Assembly: GCF_002860355.1 (NCBI RefSeq)
Contig: NZ_NMWU01000010.1
Span: forward strand, 1-36,825
Direction of reading: 5' to 3'
Source: Bifidobacterium margollesii
Lineage (GTDB): Bacteria > Actinomycetota > Actinomycetes > Actinomycetales > Bifidobacteriaceae
DNA: 36,825 nt
The notes beneath the pieces were generated by a model. It did not search any database. It was not told where the DNA came from and saw nothing but the letters and a program-made list of their open reading frames with translations. The position numbers and the translations under genes are program-made. This document shows, piece by piece, positions 23,114-34,403 of the stretch (position 1 is its first letter; each line of letters begins with the position of its first letter).

Positions 23114-23425
23114 CCTGATCGCCGAATAATGCGTGCGGCATCCGGGAATCGGAAGGCGAAGGCGTACAAAGGTACGTCGAGTCTTCAGATCGCCGGATGA
23201 CGCTTCCGCCACACACCTGATCGCCGAATAATGCGTGCGGCATCCGGAGATCGGAAGGCGAAGGCGTACGAAGGTACGTCGAGTCTTCAGATCGCCGGAT
23301 GACGCTTCCGCCACACACCTGATCGCCGAATAATGCGTGCGGCATCCGGAGATCGGAAGGCGAAGGCGTACAAAGGTACGTCGAGTCTTCAGATCGCCGG
23401 ATGACGCTCCATTATTCGGCGATCA
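23114..23425 (-). repeat. Hairpin element C and its 102-bp tandem array (behind nucS)
   Basis: Three units start at 23114, 23216 and 23318, a 102-bp period with only a few differences. The unit touching nucS is complete: TGATCGCCGAATAAT (23320-23334) pairs perfectly with 23411-23425, and that second arm contains the nucS stop codon. The inner stem pairs ATCCGG / CCGGAT, GATC / GATC and GAAG / CTTC. The tip is TCGACGTAC...GTACGCCTTC as in A and B. The two outer units keep the left arm but have CTTCCGCCACACA where the right arm should be. The 469-bp spacer 22954-23422 is filled by this array and element B, and contains no gene. Confidence 0.85.
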
Positions 23426-24199
23426 GAAGAGGCGCAGTGTGTCGTCGTCATTACCCTTCATCTCGTCATAGTCGAGGATCAGGCATTCGAAGCCACGGTC
23501 CTTGGCGAGCACCTGTGCCTGGGCGGTGATGGTCTGCGCGGCGAAGATGCCGCGGACAGGGGCGAGCAGCGGATCCCGGTTGAGCAGTTCGCAGTATCGG
23601 GTGAGTTGTTCCACGCCGTCGATGCCGCCGTGGCGTTTGATTTCGATGGCTACGTGTCGCCCTGAAGCGTCCACCGCCATGATGTCCACGGGGCCGATCG
23701 CGGTTGGGTATTCGCGGCGAATCAGCTTCGCCCCTTCACCGATGCGTTCGATCTGCTCGGCGAGATACCGCTGGAGATGATCTTCCACGCCGTCCTTGCG
23801 CAAGCCGGGATCGACGCCCAAATCATAGGTCTGGTCGGAGTAGATGTGGTACAGCGAGACGATCAGGATGTCGGAGGTCTTGTCCGCGCAGACGCGCAGC
23901 GTTGTGATCGGCTGAGGTTCAAGCTGTGCGGATCCGCACTCTGCCGATTCAGACTCTGCCGATCCGCACTCCGACTCCGCCGATTCAGACTCCGCCTGTG
24001 TCGATTCGCTTTCCGCAGCCGTGATCTCCTTCAGCGTGCAGGGCGCGGCCATCCAGTTGAGCGGTTTGTACGATCCGAGTTCGGAAAAGATCAGACAGCT
24101 CTGGTCGGCTTTGATGAGGATGACCCGCTTGGCCTGGGGAAGGGAGGCGTTGAGGCGGCCGGAATACTCGGCGGAACAGTCGGCGACGATGATACGCAT
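23423..24199 (-). CDS. nucS: Mismatch-specific endonuclease NucS (EndoMS)
   Basis: NucS cuts both strands at mismatches and provides non-canonical mismatch repair in actinobacteria that lack MutS/MutL. The N-terminal domain (MRIIVADCSAEYSGRL, then SYKPLNWMAAP) and the C-terminal RecB-like nuclease (LRKDGVEDHLQRYL, GPVDIMAVDASGRHVAIEIKRH with the D...E-x-K catalytic set) are clear. The C-terminus LRLF resembles a sliding-clamp-binding tail. An unusual insert at 62-97, rich in Ser, Glu and Cys (ESESAESECGSAESESAECG), separates the domains and lengthens the protein to 258 residues. The ATG at 24199 lacks a ribosome site, so the mRNA may be leaderless. It follows atpC and its terminator on the same strand. 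Confidence 0.93.
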   Translation of the reverse strand: MRIIVADCSAEYSGRLNASLPQAKRVILIKADQSCLIFSELGSYKPLNWMAAPCTLKEITAAESESTQAESESAESECGSAESESAECGSAQLEPQPITTLRVCADKTSDILIVSLYHIYSDQTYDLGVDPGLRKDGVEDHLQRYLAEQIERIGEGAKLIRREYPTAIGPVDIMAVDASGRHVAIEIKRHGGIDGVEQLTRYCELLNRDPLLAPVRGIFAAQTITAQAQVLAKDRGFECLILDYDEMKGNDDDTLRLF

Positions 24200-24260
24200 A
24201 GACAATCAGGGTATCAGACCGTCGGCGACTCCATCACCGTCAGTCGGATCACCGATAACG

Positions 24261-24299
24261 AAAAGGCCCTGCGACGATCATGTCGATCATCACAGGGCC
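24261..24299 (-). terminator. Intrinsic terminator of the ATP synthase operon
   Basis: On the minus strand GGCCCTG...CAGGGCC is a 7-bp base stem, extended by GATC / GATC pairing, and followed by TTTTCG. It lies 23 bp after the atpC stop codon, separating the operon from nucS. Confidence 0.85.
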
Positions 24300-24321
24300 C
24301 TCAGAAAGGAAACCGAACCGA

Positions 24322-24611
24322 TTACTCGGCGGAAGCGGAGAGATCGGTCTCTTCGCAGGTCTCCACCGCCACGACGAGCTTGTTCTCGTCAAAGGCGATG
24401 AAGCCATCGGTCACCGTGAATCCCAGCTTGTTGCCGCTGGGCTCGGTCACCTTGACCAGACCGTTCTTGGTGGCGGTCATTACCGGCTCGTGGTCGGCGA
24501 GGATACCCATGGAACCCTCGGATGCCGGCAGGGAGACCTCCACCGCCGGGCCGGACCACACAGGGCGGTCGGCCGCGACGATGTTCACGCTGAAAGTGGG
24601 CTTGTCGGCCA

Positions 24612-24612
<1 letters not shown>
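24322..24612 (-). CDS. atpC: ATP synthase F1 epsilon subunit
   Basis: This is the epsilon subunit of the F1 central stalk, which couples rotation and can inhibit ATP hydrolysis. The 96-residue protein is the N-terminal beta-sandwich only (FSVNIVAADRPVWSG, SEGSMGILADHEPVMTA, TVTDGFIAFDENKLVVAVE). The C-terminal helical hairpin of longer homologues is essentially absent, as in several actinobacteria, so auto-inhibition by that arm is not expected. The start ATG shares one base with the atpD stop (TGATG), indicating coupled translation. It is the last gene of the operon. Confidence 0.95.
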
Positions 24613-27021
<2,409 letters not shown>

Positions 27022-27023
27022 AG

Positions 27024-28688
<1,665 letters not shown>

Positions 28689-28757
28689 TGATCACTCCTT
28701 TTGTTTATTTACTAGTACAAGAACGTTCGTATGACGTGCGACGTCGGTTGTTCGGAC

Positions 28758-29576
28758 CTACGCGACCGCACGTTTGAGGTTCTGCAGTTGCGCCGCAACG
28801 GTGTTGTCGGTGACCTCCGATCCGACCTGGATGCGCATGCCTCCAAGCACTCGGGGATCGACCACGCAGTTGACGTACACCTTGCGGTTGAGCTTGCGCC
28901 GATAGGCGTTCTTGATCCGGACGATCTGCTCGTCCTTCAGCGGAACCGCGCTGGTCACCGTAACCATGGATCGGCCACGATGCTCGGTGATCATGTCGAT
29001 CACCCAATTGATGGTCGACAGATACCGGCGGTTGCGAAGATTGCGCGTCGCGTGCTCGGCCAGATCAATCGTGATCGGATCGAGCGACTGACCTTTGAGC
29101 AGCGTATCGAGGAACTCGACTCGCTGTTCGGGCGCGGCATGCGGATCGGACAGACGCTGACGAACCACAGGCAGGTTCAGCAGGGCCGAATGCAGATCGG
29201 CGAGCTGGAACGACACCTGGGCGGTGACGTCACGCGCATCGGCATTGGCGAGCAATGCGTCGATGGCCACGTCCTCCACCGCATCGGCGATGTGTTCGGG
29301 ACGGCTCCAGCGTCGAGACGCCACCGCCTGAGCCACTTCAAGGGTCAGCGGATCAACATGACCATTCAGAATGGTGGTGATCAGCTTCACCTTGTCGTCG
29401 GCGGAACGGGCCGGATCGGTAAGCGACCGTTCCAGCTGTCGGTTGTCGTCGAGCAGTTCGGCGAGATCGAACAGCTCAGCGCCGATCGCCCTCGCATCCG
29501 TGCCCTTGGCCGCCAGCTTGTCGTAGAACGCACCACGAACCGCCCTGACCGAGCTCAATGAAGTCTCTCCATGCAT
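28758..29576 (-). CDS. atpH: ATP synthase F1 delta subunit
   Basis: This is the peripheral-stalk subunit that joins F1 to subunit b. The protein has 272 residues, much longer than the roughly 180-residue E. coli form but usual for actinobacteria. It shows the N-terminal helical bundle (FDLAELLDDNRQLERSLTDPARSADDK, FLDTLLKGQSLDP) and the C-terminal VTVTSAVPLKDEQIVRIKNA...VVDPRVLGGMRIQVGSEVTDNTV signature. GGAGGTGAAC precedes the ATG. Confidence 0.97.
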   Translation of the reverse strand: MHGETSLSSVRAVRGAFYDKLAAKGTDARAIGAELFDLAELLDDNRQLERSLTDPARSADDKVKLITTILNGHVDPLTLEVAQAVASRRWSRPEHIADAVEDVAIDALLANADARDVTAQVSFQLADLHSALLNLPVVRQRLSDPHAAPEQRVEFLDTLLKGQSLDPITIDLAEHATRNLRNRRYLSTINWVIDMITEHRGRSMVTVTSAVPLKDEQIVRIKNAYRRKLNRKVYVNCVVDPRVLGGMRIQVGSEVTDNTVAAQLQNLKRAVA

Positions 29577-29630
29577 CGAAAGTTCACCTCCTGCCCTTTT
29601 CGTACCCGTCTTTTACCGTGCTGGCCATAA

Positions 29631-30167
29631 TCACTTGGCCTTTCCAGCGGAGTCCTTGTCGATGTCGTCGATCATGGAATCGAGCATCGAAGCCTGCACG
29701 TCGGAATCCTGCAGCTTGCTGCCGAGGATCTTGCCGGCCAGAGCCGTTGCCAGAGCACCGACTTCGCCCTTCAAGCTCACCAGCGCCTGCTGCTGCTGGG
29801 ATTCGATGGACTTCTGGGCGTTCGCCGTGATCTGCGCGGCATCCGCCTCAGCCTTCACGCGGGCGTCGGCGATGATGTGCGAGGCCTCGGTACGGGCGTC
29901 GTCGCGAATCTTGGCGGCGTCGACACGAGCGGTGTTGAGCTGGTCCTCGTACTTCTTCTTGGCGGCGTCGGCATCGGCCTGGGCCTGCTCGGCCTTGGCG
30001 ATGCCACCCTCGATCTTTGCGGCCCTCTCGTCGAAGATCGCCTGGAACTTCGGCAGGAAGAACTTGTAGAAGAACACGGCAACGATCAACAGAATGACGG
30101 CCGACCAGAAGATGTCATAGGTCTCCGGAAGGAACAGCTTCACGCCATCCACTGCCTGAGTCTCCAT
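29631..30167 (-). CDS. atpF: ATP synthase Fo b subunit
   Basis: This is the peripheral stalk. The 178-residue protein has one N-terminal membrane helix (ILLIVAVFFYKFFLPKF). A long Ala/Lys/Glu/Gln-rich coiled coil (residues about 40-140) then dimerises and contacts delta. A GGAGGCGGA ribosome site precedes the ATG. It lies 61 bp after atpE. Confidence 0.96.
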   Translation of the reverse strand: METQAVDGVKLFLPETYDIFWSAVILLIVAVFFYKFFLPKFQAIFDERAAKIEGGIAKAEQAQADADAAKKKYEDQLNTARVDAAKIRDDARTEASHIIADARVKAEADAAQITANAQKSIESQQQQALVSLKGEVGALATALAGKILGSKLQDSDVQASMLDSMIDDIDKDSAGKAK

Positions 30168-30228
30168 ATCCGCCTCCTTTCAACTTCCTTGTGTAATTCG
30201 GATAATGGTGGGAATACCGTTATTCGAT

Positions 30229-30498
<270 letters not shown>

Positions 30499-30587
30499 TC
30501 AAAATTTTCCGATATGCCCTCGGGATGTTTCGCAACCGATCCCGGGGTTCTCCCGAATCCTTGCGGCGATGCCGATCCGGCTTGCCG

Positions 30588-31403
30588 TCAGGCCTCTTCG
30601 GGGTAGCTCAGGTTGATGTACACGCAGGACAGCGTGGCGAAGATGAACGCTTGCAGCGCGGCGACGAAGGCCTCGAACAGCGTCATGACGAAGCCGCCCA
30701 CGAGCGTGAACACGCCGAATCCGGCCATCAGGCTGTGGGACTCGATCAGGAAGAACTGCGTAGCCGCGAAGCACAGCGCCACGATCAGGTGGCCTGCGAC
30801 CATGTTGGCGAAGAGTCGGATGGCCAGCGAGGCGGGACGGATCAGCACGATGTCGATCAGCTGCATCGGGGCCAGGATGATGTAGACCGGCAGCGGAACG
30901 CCCTCCGGGAACATCTCCTCCTTCAGGTAGGCGCCGAGCCCCTTCTCCCGGATCGCCGCACGCCAGTACTGGACGAACGTCCACACCGCGAACAGCAGCG
31001 GCATCACGAACGTGGCGTTGGCCGACATGTTCGCGAAAGGGATGATGCCGCACAGATTGAACACCATGATGGTGAGGAACAGCGTGGTGATCATCGGCAC
31101 GTAGCGCTTGCCACGAAGCTCTCCCATGACCTCATACACGATGTTGTTCTGTACGAACTCGATTAGCCACTCGACGGCTCCCTGCCAGCGACCAGGAATC
31201 AGCTTGGCGCGTGCGGCGGTAATGCCGAACACCAGCAACATCACCACGGTTGCAATGACTCGAATCATCACGATTCGGTTCATGGCAAACGGCGTGCCTG
31301 CGAAAATGATCTCTGGAGGAAGGAATTCGTCGATCTGTGGTACATGAAACTCAGCAGCCAGGGCGACGCCTGTCGTCCCCATCAACTCTGCAACGCCTGC
31401 CAT
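30588..31403 (-). CDS. atpB: ATP synthase Fo a subunit
   Basis: This is the stator half-channel for protons. The 271-residue membrane protein contains the essential Arg in SLAIRLFANMVAGHLIV. The AEWLIEFVQN-like region (as VEWLIEFVQNNIV) and the C-terminal FEAFVAALQAFIFATLSCVYINLSY are present. It is first in the operon, and no atpI gene precedes it. GAGGAGG lies about 12 bp upstream of the ATG, longer than normal spacing. Confidence 0.96.
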   Translation of the reverse strand: MAGVAELMGTTGVALAAEFHVPQIDEFLPPEIIFAGTPFAMNRIVMIRVIATVVMLLVFGITAARAKLIPGRWQGAVEWLIEFVQNNIVYEVMGELRGKRYVPMITTLFLTIMVFNLCGIIPFANMSANATFVMPLLFAVWTFVQYWRAAIREKGLGAYLKEEMFPEGVPLPVYIILAPMQLIDIVLIRPASLAIRLFANMVAGHLIVALCFAATQFFLIESHSLMAGFGVFTLVGGFVMTLFEAFVAALQAFIFATLSCVYINLSYPEEA

Positions 31404-31526
31404 AGTCCGCGCGCCTCCTCATTTCTCGAACCTGAACAAATATAACGCGACTCGAACGCAATTTGTGTCATCAAGATTAACTTTCCGATCACAAACCATG
31501 GCCTCGTTGCGGGTACATCGTTCGTC

Positions 31527-31553
31527 GTTATAGGATACCCCGAAATCCGGCAA
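31527..31553 (-). promoter_or_regulatory. Candidate promoter of the ATP synthase operon
   Basis: On the minus strand TATAAC (31527-31532) and TTGCCG (31548-31553) lie 15 bp apart, or TTTGCC with 16 bp. They are about 125 bp upstream of atpB. The 301-bp spacer 31404-31704 is clearly lower in GC than the flanking genes and has no open frame I would accept. No strong terminator follows metA. A pH-responsive site might be expected, since this operon is acid-induced in bifidobacteria, but none could be recognised. Confidence 0.4.
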
Positions 31554-31704
31554 ATCAAAACGTCACGAACAACGAAATCCCGTCCCGTTTTCTCGCTCAC
31601 AACCGCAAAAACGGAAATCTCATTATTCGGACAAATTCGACGCCGTTCTTCGCATTGTCGTTTCATCCGCGTCGTTCACCGGCCGCGGACTCGATCACGC
31701 CGGG

Positions 31705-32739
31705 TCAGGGTTCGATCACCCCGTATCCGCACCCATCGAACGTGTGGAAATCATCGCCGCGCGGGCCCGCCGGGCTACGCCGATACCGTCGATCCGTCCC
31801 CAGTCGCTTCTCCGCACGCAGCCGCGGCACCTCGGTCAGGTCGTACGGCGTGGTCTGGTACACCCAGTTCAGCCAGTTGCGCCACAACAGGTTGGCGTGG
31901 GACCGCCAGGCGAACAGCGGCTCCTGTGTAGGGTCGTCATGCGGATAGTAGTTCGTCGGGAACGGTACGTTGTCGAGCCCGCGAGCCATGTCACGCTCAT
32001 ACTCCTCGGCGAGCGTCCACTTGCCATACTCCCAATGACCGAGGGCGAACACCTCTGAGAAGTCACGCGTGGAGACCAGACCGGGCCCGCTTTCCGGACC
32101 CCATGTGAGGATCTGCAGATCGGGGTTCGCCCGGATCGCCTGCTCGTCCACATCGGCCAGCCGGGAATGGGGCTGCAACGCGATCTCGTCGAACCCGTTG
32201 GTGATGAAGCAGTATTCGTCCTGCAGCCGCTGCGGGAACACGCCGAAGATCTTCTGGTCGAGAATCCGCTTGCTCACGCCGTAACGGTAATACAGCGCGC
32301 CCATCGCCCCCCAGCACAGGTACATGGTGGAGAACACATGCGTGCTCGCCCAATCAAGGATTCGCTTGAACTCGTCCCAGTAGTCGACCTCTTCGAACGA
32401 CATGTGCTCCACCGGTGCGCCGGTGACCACCAGACCGTCGTAGTAGTTGTGCTCGAAGGCATCGAGATTCTCATAGAACTTGAGCAGATGATCACGGCTG
32501 ACATGCGTGGCCTCGTGGGTGCTCGTCTTCATGAAATCGACATCCACCTGCAGAGGGCTTTTGGAGATCAGCCGAAGCAACTGCGTTTCGGTTTCGATCT
32601 TCTTGGGCATCAGATTGAGGATCACCAGCCGCAGCGGACGGACGCGCTGCGTTTCGGCATCGGCCTTCTCCAAGGCGAAGATGCGTTCGGAATCGAGTAT
32701 CGCGCGGGCCGGCAGACCCTCTGGAATCTTGATAGGCAT
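31705..32739 (-). CDS. metA: Homoserine O-acyltransferase, predicted acetyl-CoA type
   Basis: MetA acylates homoserine, the first committed step to methionine. The 344-residue protein has the MetA catalytic set: Cys142 in MYLCWGA, and His235 and Glu237 in GHWEY. Residue 111 is Glu (GAPVEH). In this family Glu111 goes with acetyl-CoA use and Gly111 with succinyl-CoA, so the product is probably O-acetylhomoserine. The start at MPIKIPEGLP (32739) matches the family; longer in-frame starts are unsupported. No ribosome site is visible and CATAAT lies just upstream, so the mRNA may be leaderless. It shares its substrate with ThrB encoded elsewhere in the window. Confidence 0.95.
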   Translation of the reverse strand: MPIKIPEGLPARAILDSERIFALEKADAETQRVRPLRLVILNLMPKKIETETQLLRLISKSPLQVDVDFMKTSTHEATHVSRDHLLKFYENLDAFEHNYYDGLVVTGAPVEHMSFEEVDYWDEFKRILDWASTHVFSTMYLCWGAMGALYYRYGVSKRILDQKIFGVFPQRLQDEYCFITNGFDEIALQPHSRLADVDEQAIRANPDLQILTWGPESGPGLVSTRDFSEVFALGHWEYGKWTLAEEYERDMARGLDNVPFPTNYYPHDDPTQEPLFAWRSHANLLWRNWLNWVYQTTPYDLTEVPRLRAEKRLGTDRRYRRSPAGPRGDDFHTFDGCGYGVIEP

Positions 32740-32934
32740 ACCGTTCATTATGTCAGGATGAATCGCGGCCTTCCATTGCCGAGACGACGAAAGCGCTCCA
32801 CGCATTATCGATTCTGACTATGGCCGATTATATGGAGCGATGAGGCGCCTAGGCTCGAACATTCACGACACGCCGACAAAACCGCATGATTGCAACATTG
32901 TTCGCATTGAGTTTGAAAACCGTCGGTTCTGCGT

Positions 32935-32962
32935 TTGACAATGCGGCAAATGTACGTAATAT
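32935..32962 (+). promoter_or_regulatory. Strong promoter of the initiator tRNA gene
   Basis: A perfect TTGACA (32935-32940) and TAATAT (32957-32962) with a 16-bp spacer lie 27 bp upstream of the tRNA. Confidence 0.8.
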
Positions 32963-32988
32963 AGTTCAGGTTGTCCGATAAGGACCGA

Positions 32989-33062
32989 CGCGGGGTGGAG
33001 CAGCTCGGTAGCTCGCTGGGCTCATAACCCAGAGGTCCATGGTTCAAATCCATGCCCCGCTA
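32989..33062 (+). tRNA. Initiator tRNA-fMet, anticodon CAT
   Basis: The 74-nt cloverleaf has an acceptor CGCGGGG / CCCCGCT with an unpaired first position (C1 opposite T72) and discriminator A. The anticodon stem carries the three consecutive G-C pairs CTGGG / CCCAG around CTCATAA. Both features mark initiator rather than elongator tRNA. Bacterial initiators usually have a C1-A72 mismatch, so C-T here is a small variation. CCA is not encoded. Confidence 0.95.
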
Positions 33063-33067
33063 CTAGC

Positions 33068-33107
33068 AAAGGCTGGGAACCACAAGGTTCCTGGCCTTTT
33101 TTGTTTT
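33068..33107 (+). terminator. Intrinsic terminator after tRNA-fMet
   Basis: AAAGGC-T-GGGAACC pairs with GGTTCC-T-GGCCTTT around ACAA, and the following run is TTTTTTGTTTT. Confidence 0.9.
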
Positions 33108-33319
33108 CCAATCTTCACTACGGCCCGAAACCGGGGTTATAGGCCAAAATGTGTGGCCGGGCGGTCCAAGACCCCAGGAAAGAGCCGCGGATGGCTCGGT
33201 TCCGATGGAACAGGCCGTAAAAACCATGATCTGCGGTCTGCTCCATCGAAAACCAGTGACGATGCTTTCGCGATCCTTGGAATCATGCGGTTTTGAGGTT
33301 TTACCCGTCTGAGTTTCGA

Positions 33320-33359
33320 TGGACTAGCGTGCAGTTCGCGTGAAATGCACGCTAGTCCA
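33320..33359. repeat. Perfect 14-bp inverted repeat
   Basis: TGGACTAGCGTGCA (33320-33333) and TGCACGCTAGTCCA (33346-33359) pair perfectly across a 12-nt loop. There is no T-run on either strand. The motif CCATCGAAA/TTTCGATGG also recurs inverted at 33243 and 33313. It is part of the 545-bp gene-free spacer 33063-33607. Confidence 0.7.
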
Positions 33360-33402
33360 CGGAGCGTTCCTGATCGGGGTTCGGTTCGCCTTGCGTATCT
33401 TC

Positions 33403-33470
33403 CTTATTTGGCAAAACCGCTCATGAAGAGGCCTGATTCGAGGTGTATATGAGCGGCTCTGCCAAATAAG
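33403..33470. repeat. Long interrupted hairpin upstream of the BrnT-like toxin gene
   Basis: CTTATTTGGCA and CCGCTCAT (33403-33424) pair with ATGAGCGG and TGCCAAATAAG (33449-33470). The stem is 19 bp, with one symmetrical 3-nt internal loop and a 24-nt apical loop. It could be a MITE-like relic or a transcription-blocking structure. It contains no convincing gene. Confidence 0.65.
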
Positions 33471-33554
33471 AGCCTTCGAGAAGGGCATTCGGTCCCGCGT
33501 CGTAGTACCCCCGACTCCATCTCAACCACCATCGCCGCCACACGACTTACCGCA

Positions 33555-33587
33555 TGATGTTGTTTTGATGTCATATTGATGTACAAT
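33555..33587 (+). promoter_or_regulatory. Promoter of the toxin-antitoxin pair with three phased TGATGT repeats
   Basis: TGATGT occurs at 33555, 33566 and 33577, exactly 11 bp apart (about one helical turn). A -35-like TTGTTT (33560-33565) and -10 TACAAT (33582-33587) with a 16-bp spacer overlap the repeats. Phased repeats over the promoter are what autorepression by a ribbon-helix-helix antitoxin would need. Confidence 0.6.
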
Positions 33588-33607
33588 AGATGCCATTAGG
33601 AGGTTTG

Positions 33608-33880
33608 ATGGAATTCGAATACGATCCAGCGAAGAGCGCAAAGAACCTCGCCAAGCATGGCATCGACTTCGAAGAAGCACAACGCATGTGGGACAACTCG
33701 AAAACAGTGACGCTGACCGCTCCGAATCCCGGCAATGACGATGTGCGCTACATCGTGCTCGGCATGATCGACGGCAAACATTGGACAGCGATCACCACCA
33801 AGCGAGGCAAACGCATCCGCATCATATCCGTCCGCAGGTCGCGAAAGAACGAGGAGGCATACTATGACAGCCAAGACTAA
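33608..33880 (+). CDS. brnT: BrnT-family toxin (RelE-like RNase fold)
   Basis: The 90-residue protein matches BrnT, the ribonuclease toxin of type II brnT-brnA systems. The N-terminal EFEYDPAKSAKNLAKHGIDFEEAQRMW is the family signature. The C-terminal RIISVRRSRKNEEAYY holds the conserved basic residues needed for toxicity in relatives. AGGAGG lies 5 bp upstream of the ATG at 33608; an upstream in-frame start is not supported. It overlaps the antitoxin gene by 17 bp, so the toxin is first, the normal order for this family. Confidence 0.9.
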   Translation: MEFEYDPAKSAKNLAKHGIDFEEAQRMWDNSKTVTLTAPNPGNDDVRYIVLGMIDGKHWTAITTKRGKRIRIISVRRSRKNEEAYYDSQD

Positions 33881-34148
33881 GATCGACGCGAAGTCGGTCA
33901 CCAGCGACCAACTTGAGGAGATGTTCGACAACGGAGACGACATCCTCGACTACGTCGATCTTGAGCATCCCGTGGTCGAACATCATCCCCCGCTGGAGAA
34001 GCGGGTCACGCTGACGATGCCCGCATGGATGGTCAGCGAACTAGACAACGAGGCCGCCGAACTGGCGATCAGCCGCAACGCGGTCGTCAACACATGGATC
34101 GCCGAGCGGCTACGTTCGACGCGCCGACGCGAAGCCGCCCACGTCTGA
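33864..34148 (+). CDS. BrnA-like antitoxin, ribbon-helix-helix
   Basis: The 94-residue protein has an acidic N-terminal half (EEMFDNGDDILDYVDLEHP). A ribbon-helix-helix DNA-binding region follows at about 46-83 (KRVTLTMPAWMVSELDNEA, ISRNAVVNTWIAERL). RHH antitoxins of this type bind the toxin and repress the shared promoter. It overlaps the toxin gene by 17 bp with a ribosome site (GAGGAGG) inside it, so translation is coupled. Confidence 0.87.
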   Translation: MTAKTKIDAKSVTSDQLEEMFDNGDDILDYVDLEHPVVEHHPPLEKRVTLTMPAWMVSELDNEAAELAISRNAVVNTWIAERLRSTRRREAAHV

Positions 34149-34161
34149 CCCTGAAAACGAC

Positions 34162-34207
34162 AAGTCCCCGAACCTACCGCAATTGCTGCGATGAGGTTCG
34201 GGGACTT
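34162..34207 (+). terminator. Strong hairpin after the toxin-antitoxin pair
   Basis: AAGTCCCCGAACCT pairs perfectly with AGGTTCGGGGACTT (14 bp), with a small inner CGCA / TGCG stem. It is 14 bp after the antitoxin stop. There is little T-run downstream, so it may protect the mRNA end as well as terminate. Confidence 0.7.
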
Positions 34208-34403
34208 CGTCGATTTCAGGCCTTGGACACCTCAGCCTTCAGGACGCTTGTGCCAATGATGGCGCAAACAGTCAAGGCAACGACACTGATGGTAGCGGGG
34301 GCGTTTTTTGATGGGCAATGATCATGAATGCCTTGACTCTGTTAATTGAGCCTCGGAATTTCAGCCACGCCAGCTTTCGAGATTCCTAGGATAGTACTCT
34401 GTT

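Noticed and set aside
23021-23345. Minus-strand reading frames giving a repeated peptide (SSGDLKTRRTFVRLRLPI type)
   Set aside because: They are translations of the 102-bp tandem hairpin array. The repeat is conserved at structural positions, and there is no ribosome site or known domain.
23114-23425. CRISPR array
   Set aside because: The whole 102-bp unit is repeated. There are no short repeats with unique spacers and no cas genes.
31382-31666. Minus-strand frame upstream of atpB as a candidate atpI
   Set aside because: The translation lacks membrane helices and is Arg/Cys-rich, and it overlaps the probable promoter. No atpI is present.
33404-33586. 60-residue minus-strand frame over the 33403-33470 hairpin
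   Set aside because: It covers an inverted repeat and the toxin promoter, with no ribosome site or recognisable domain.
34208-34330. Possible C-terminal remnant on the minus strand (ALTVCAIIGTSVLKAEVSKA)
   Set aside because: The stretch is hydrophobic and in frame to a stop but has no start and no family match. Too short to support.
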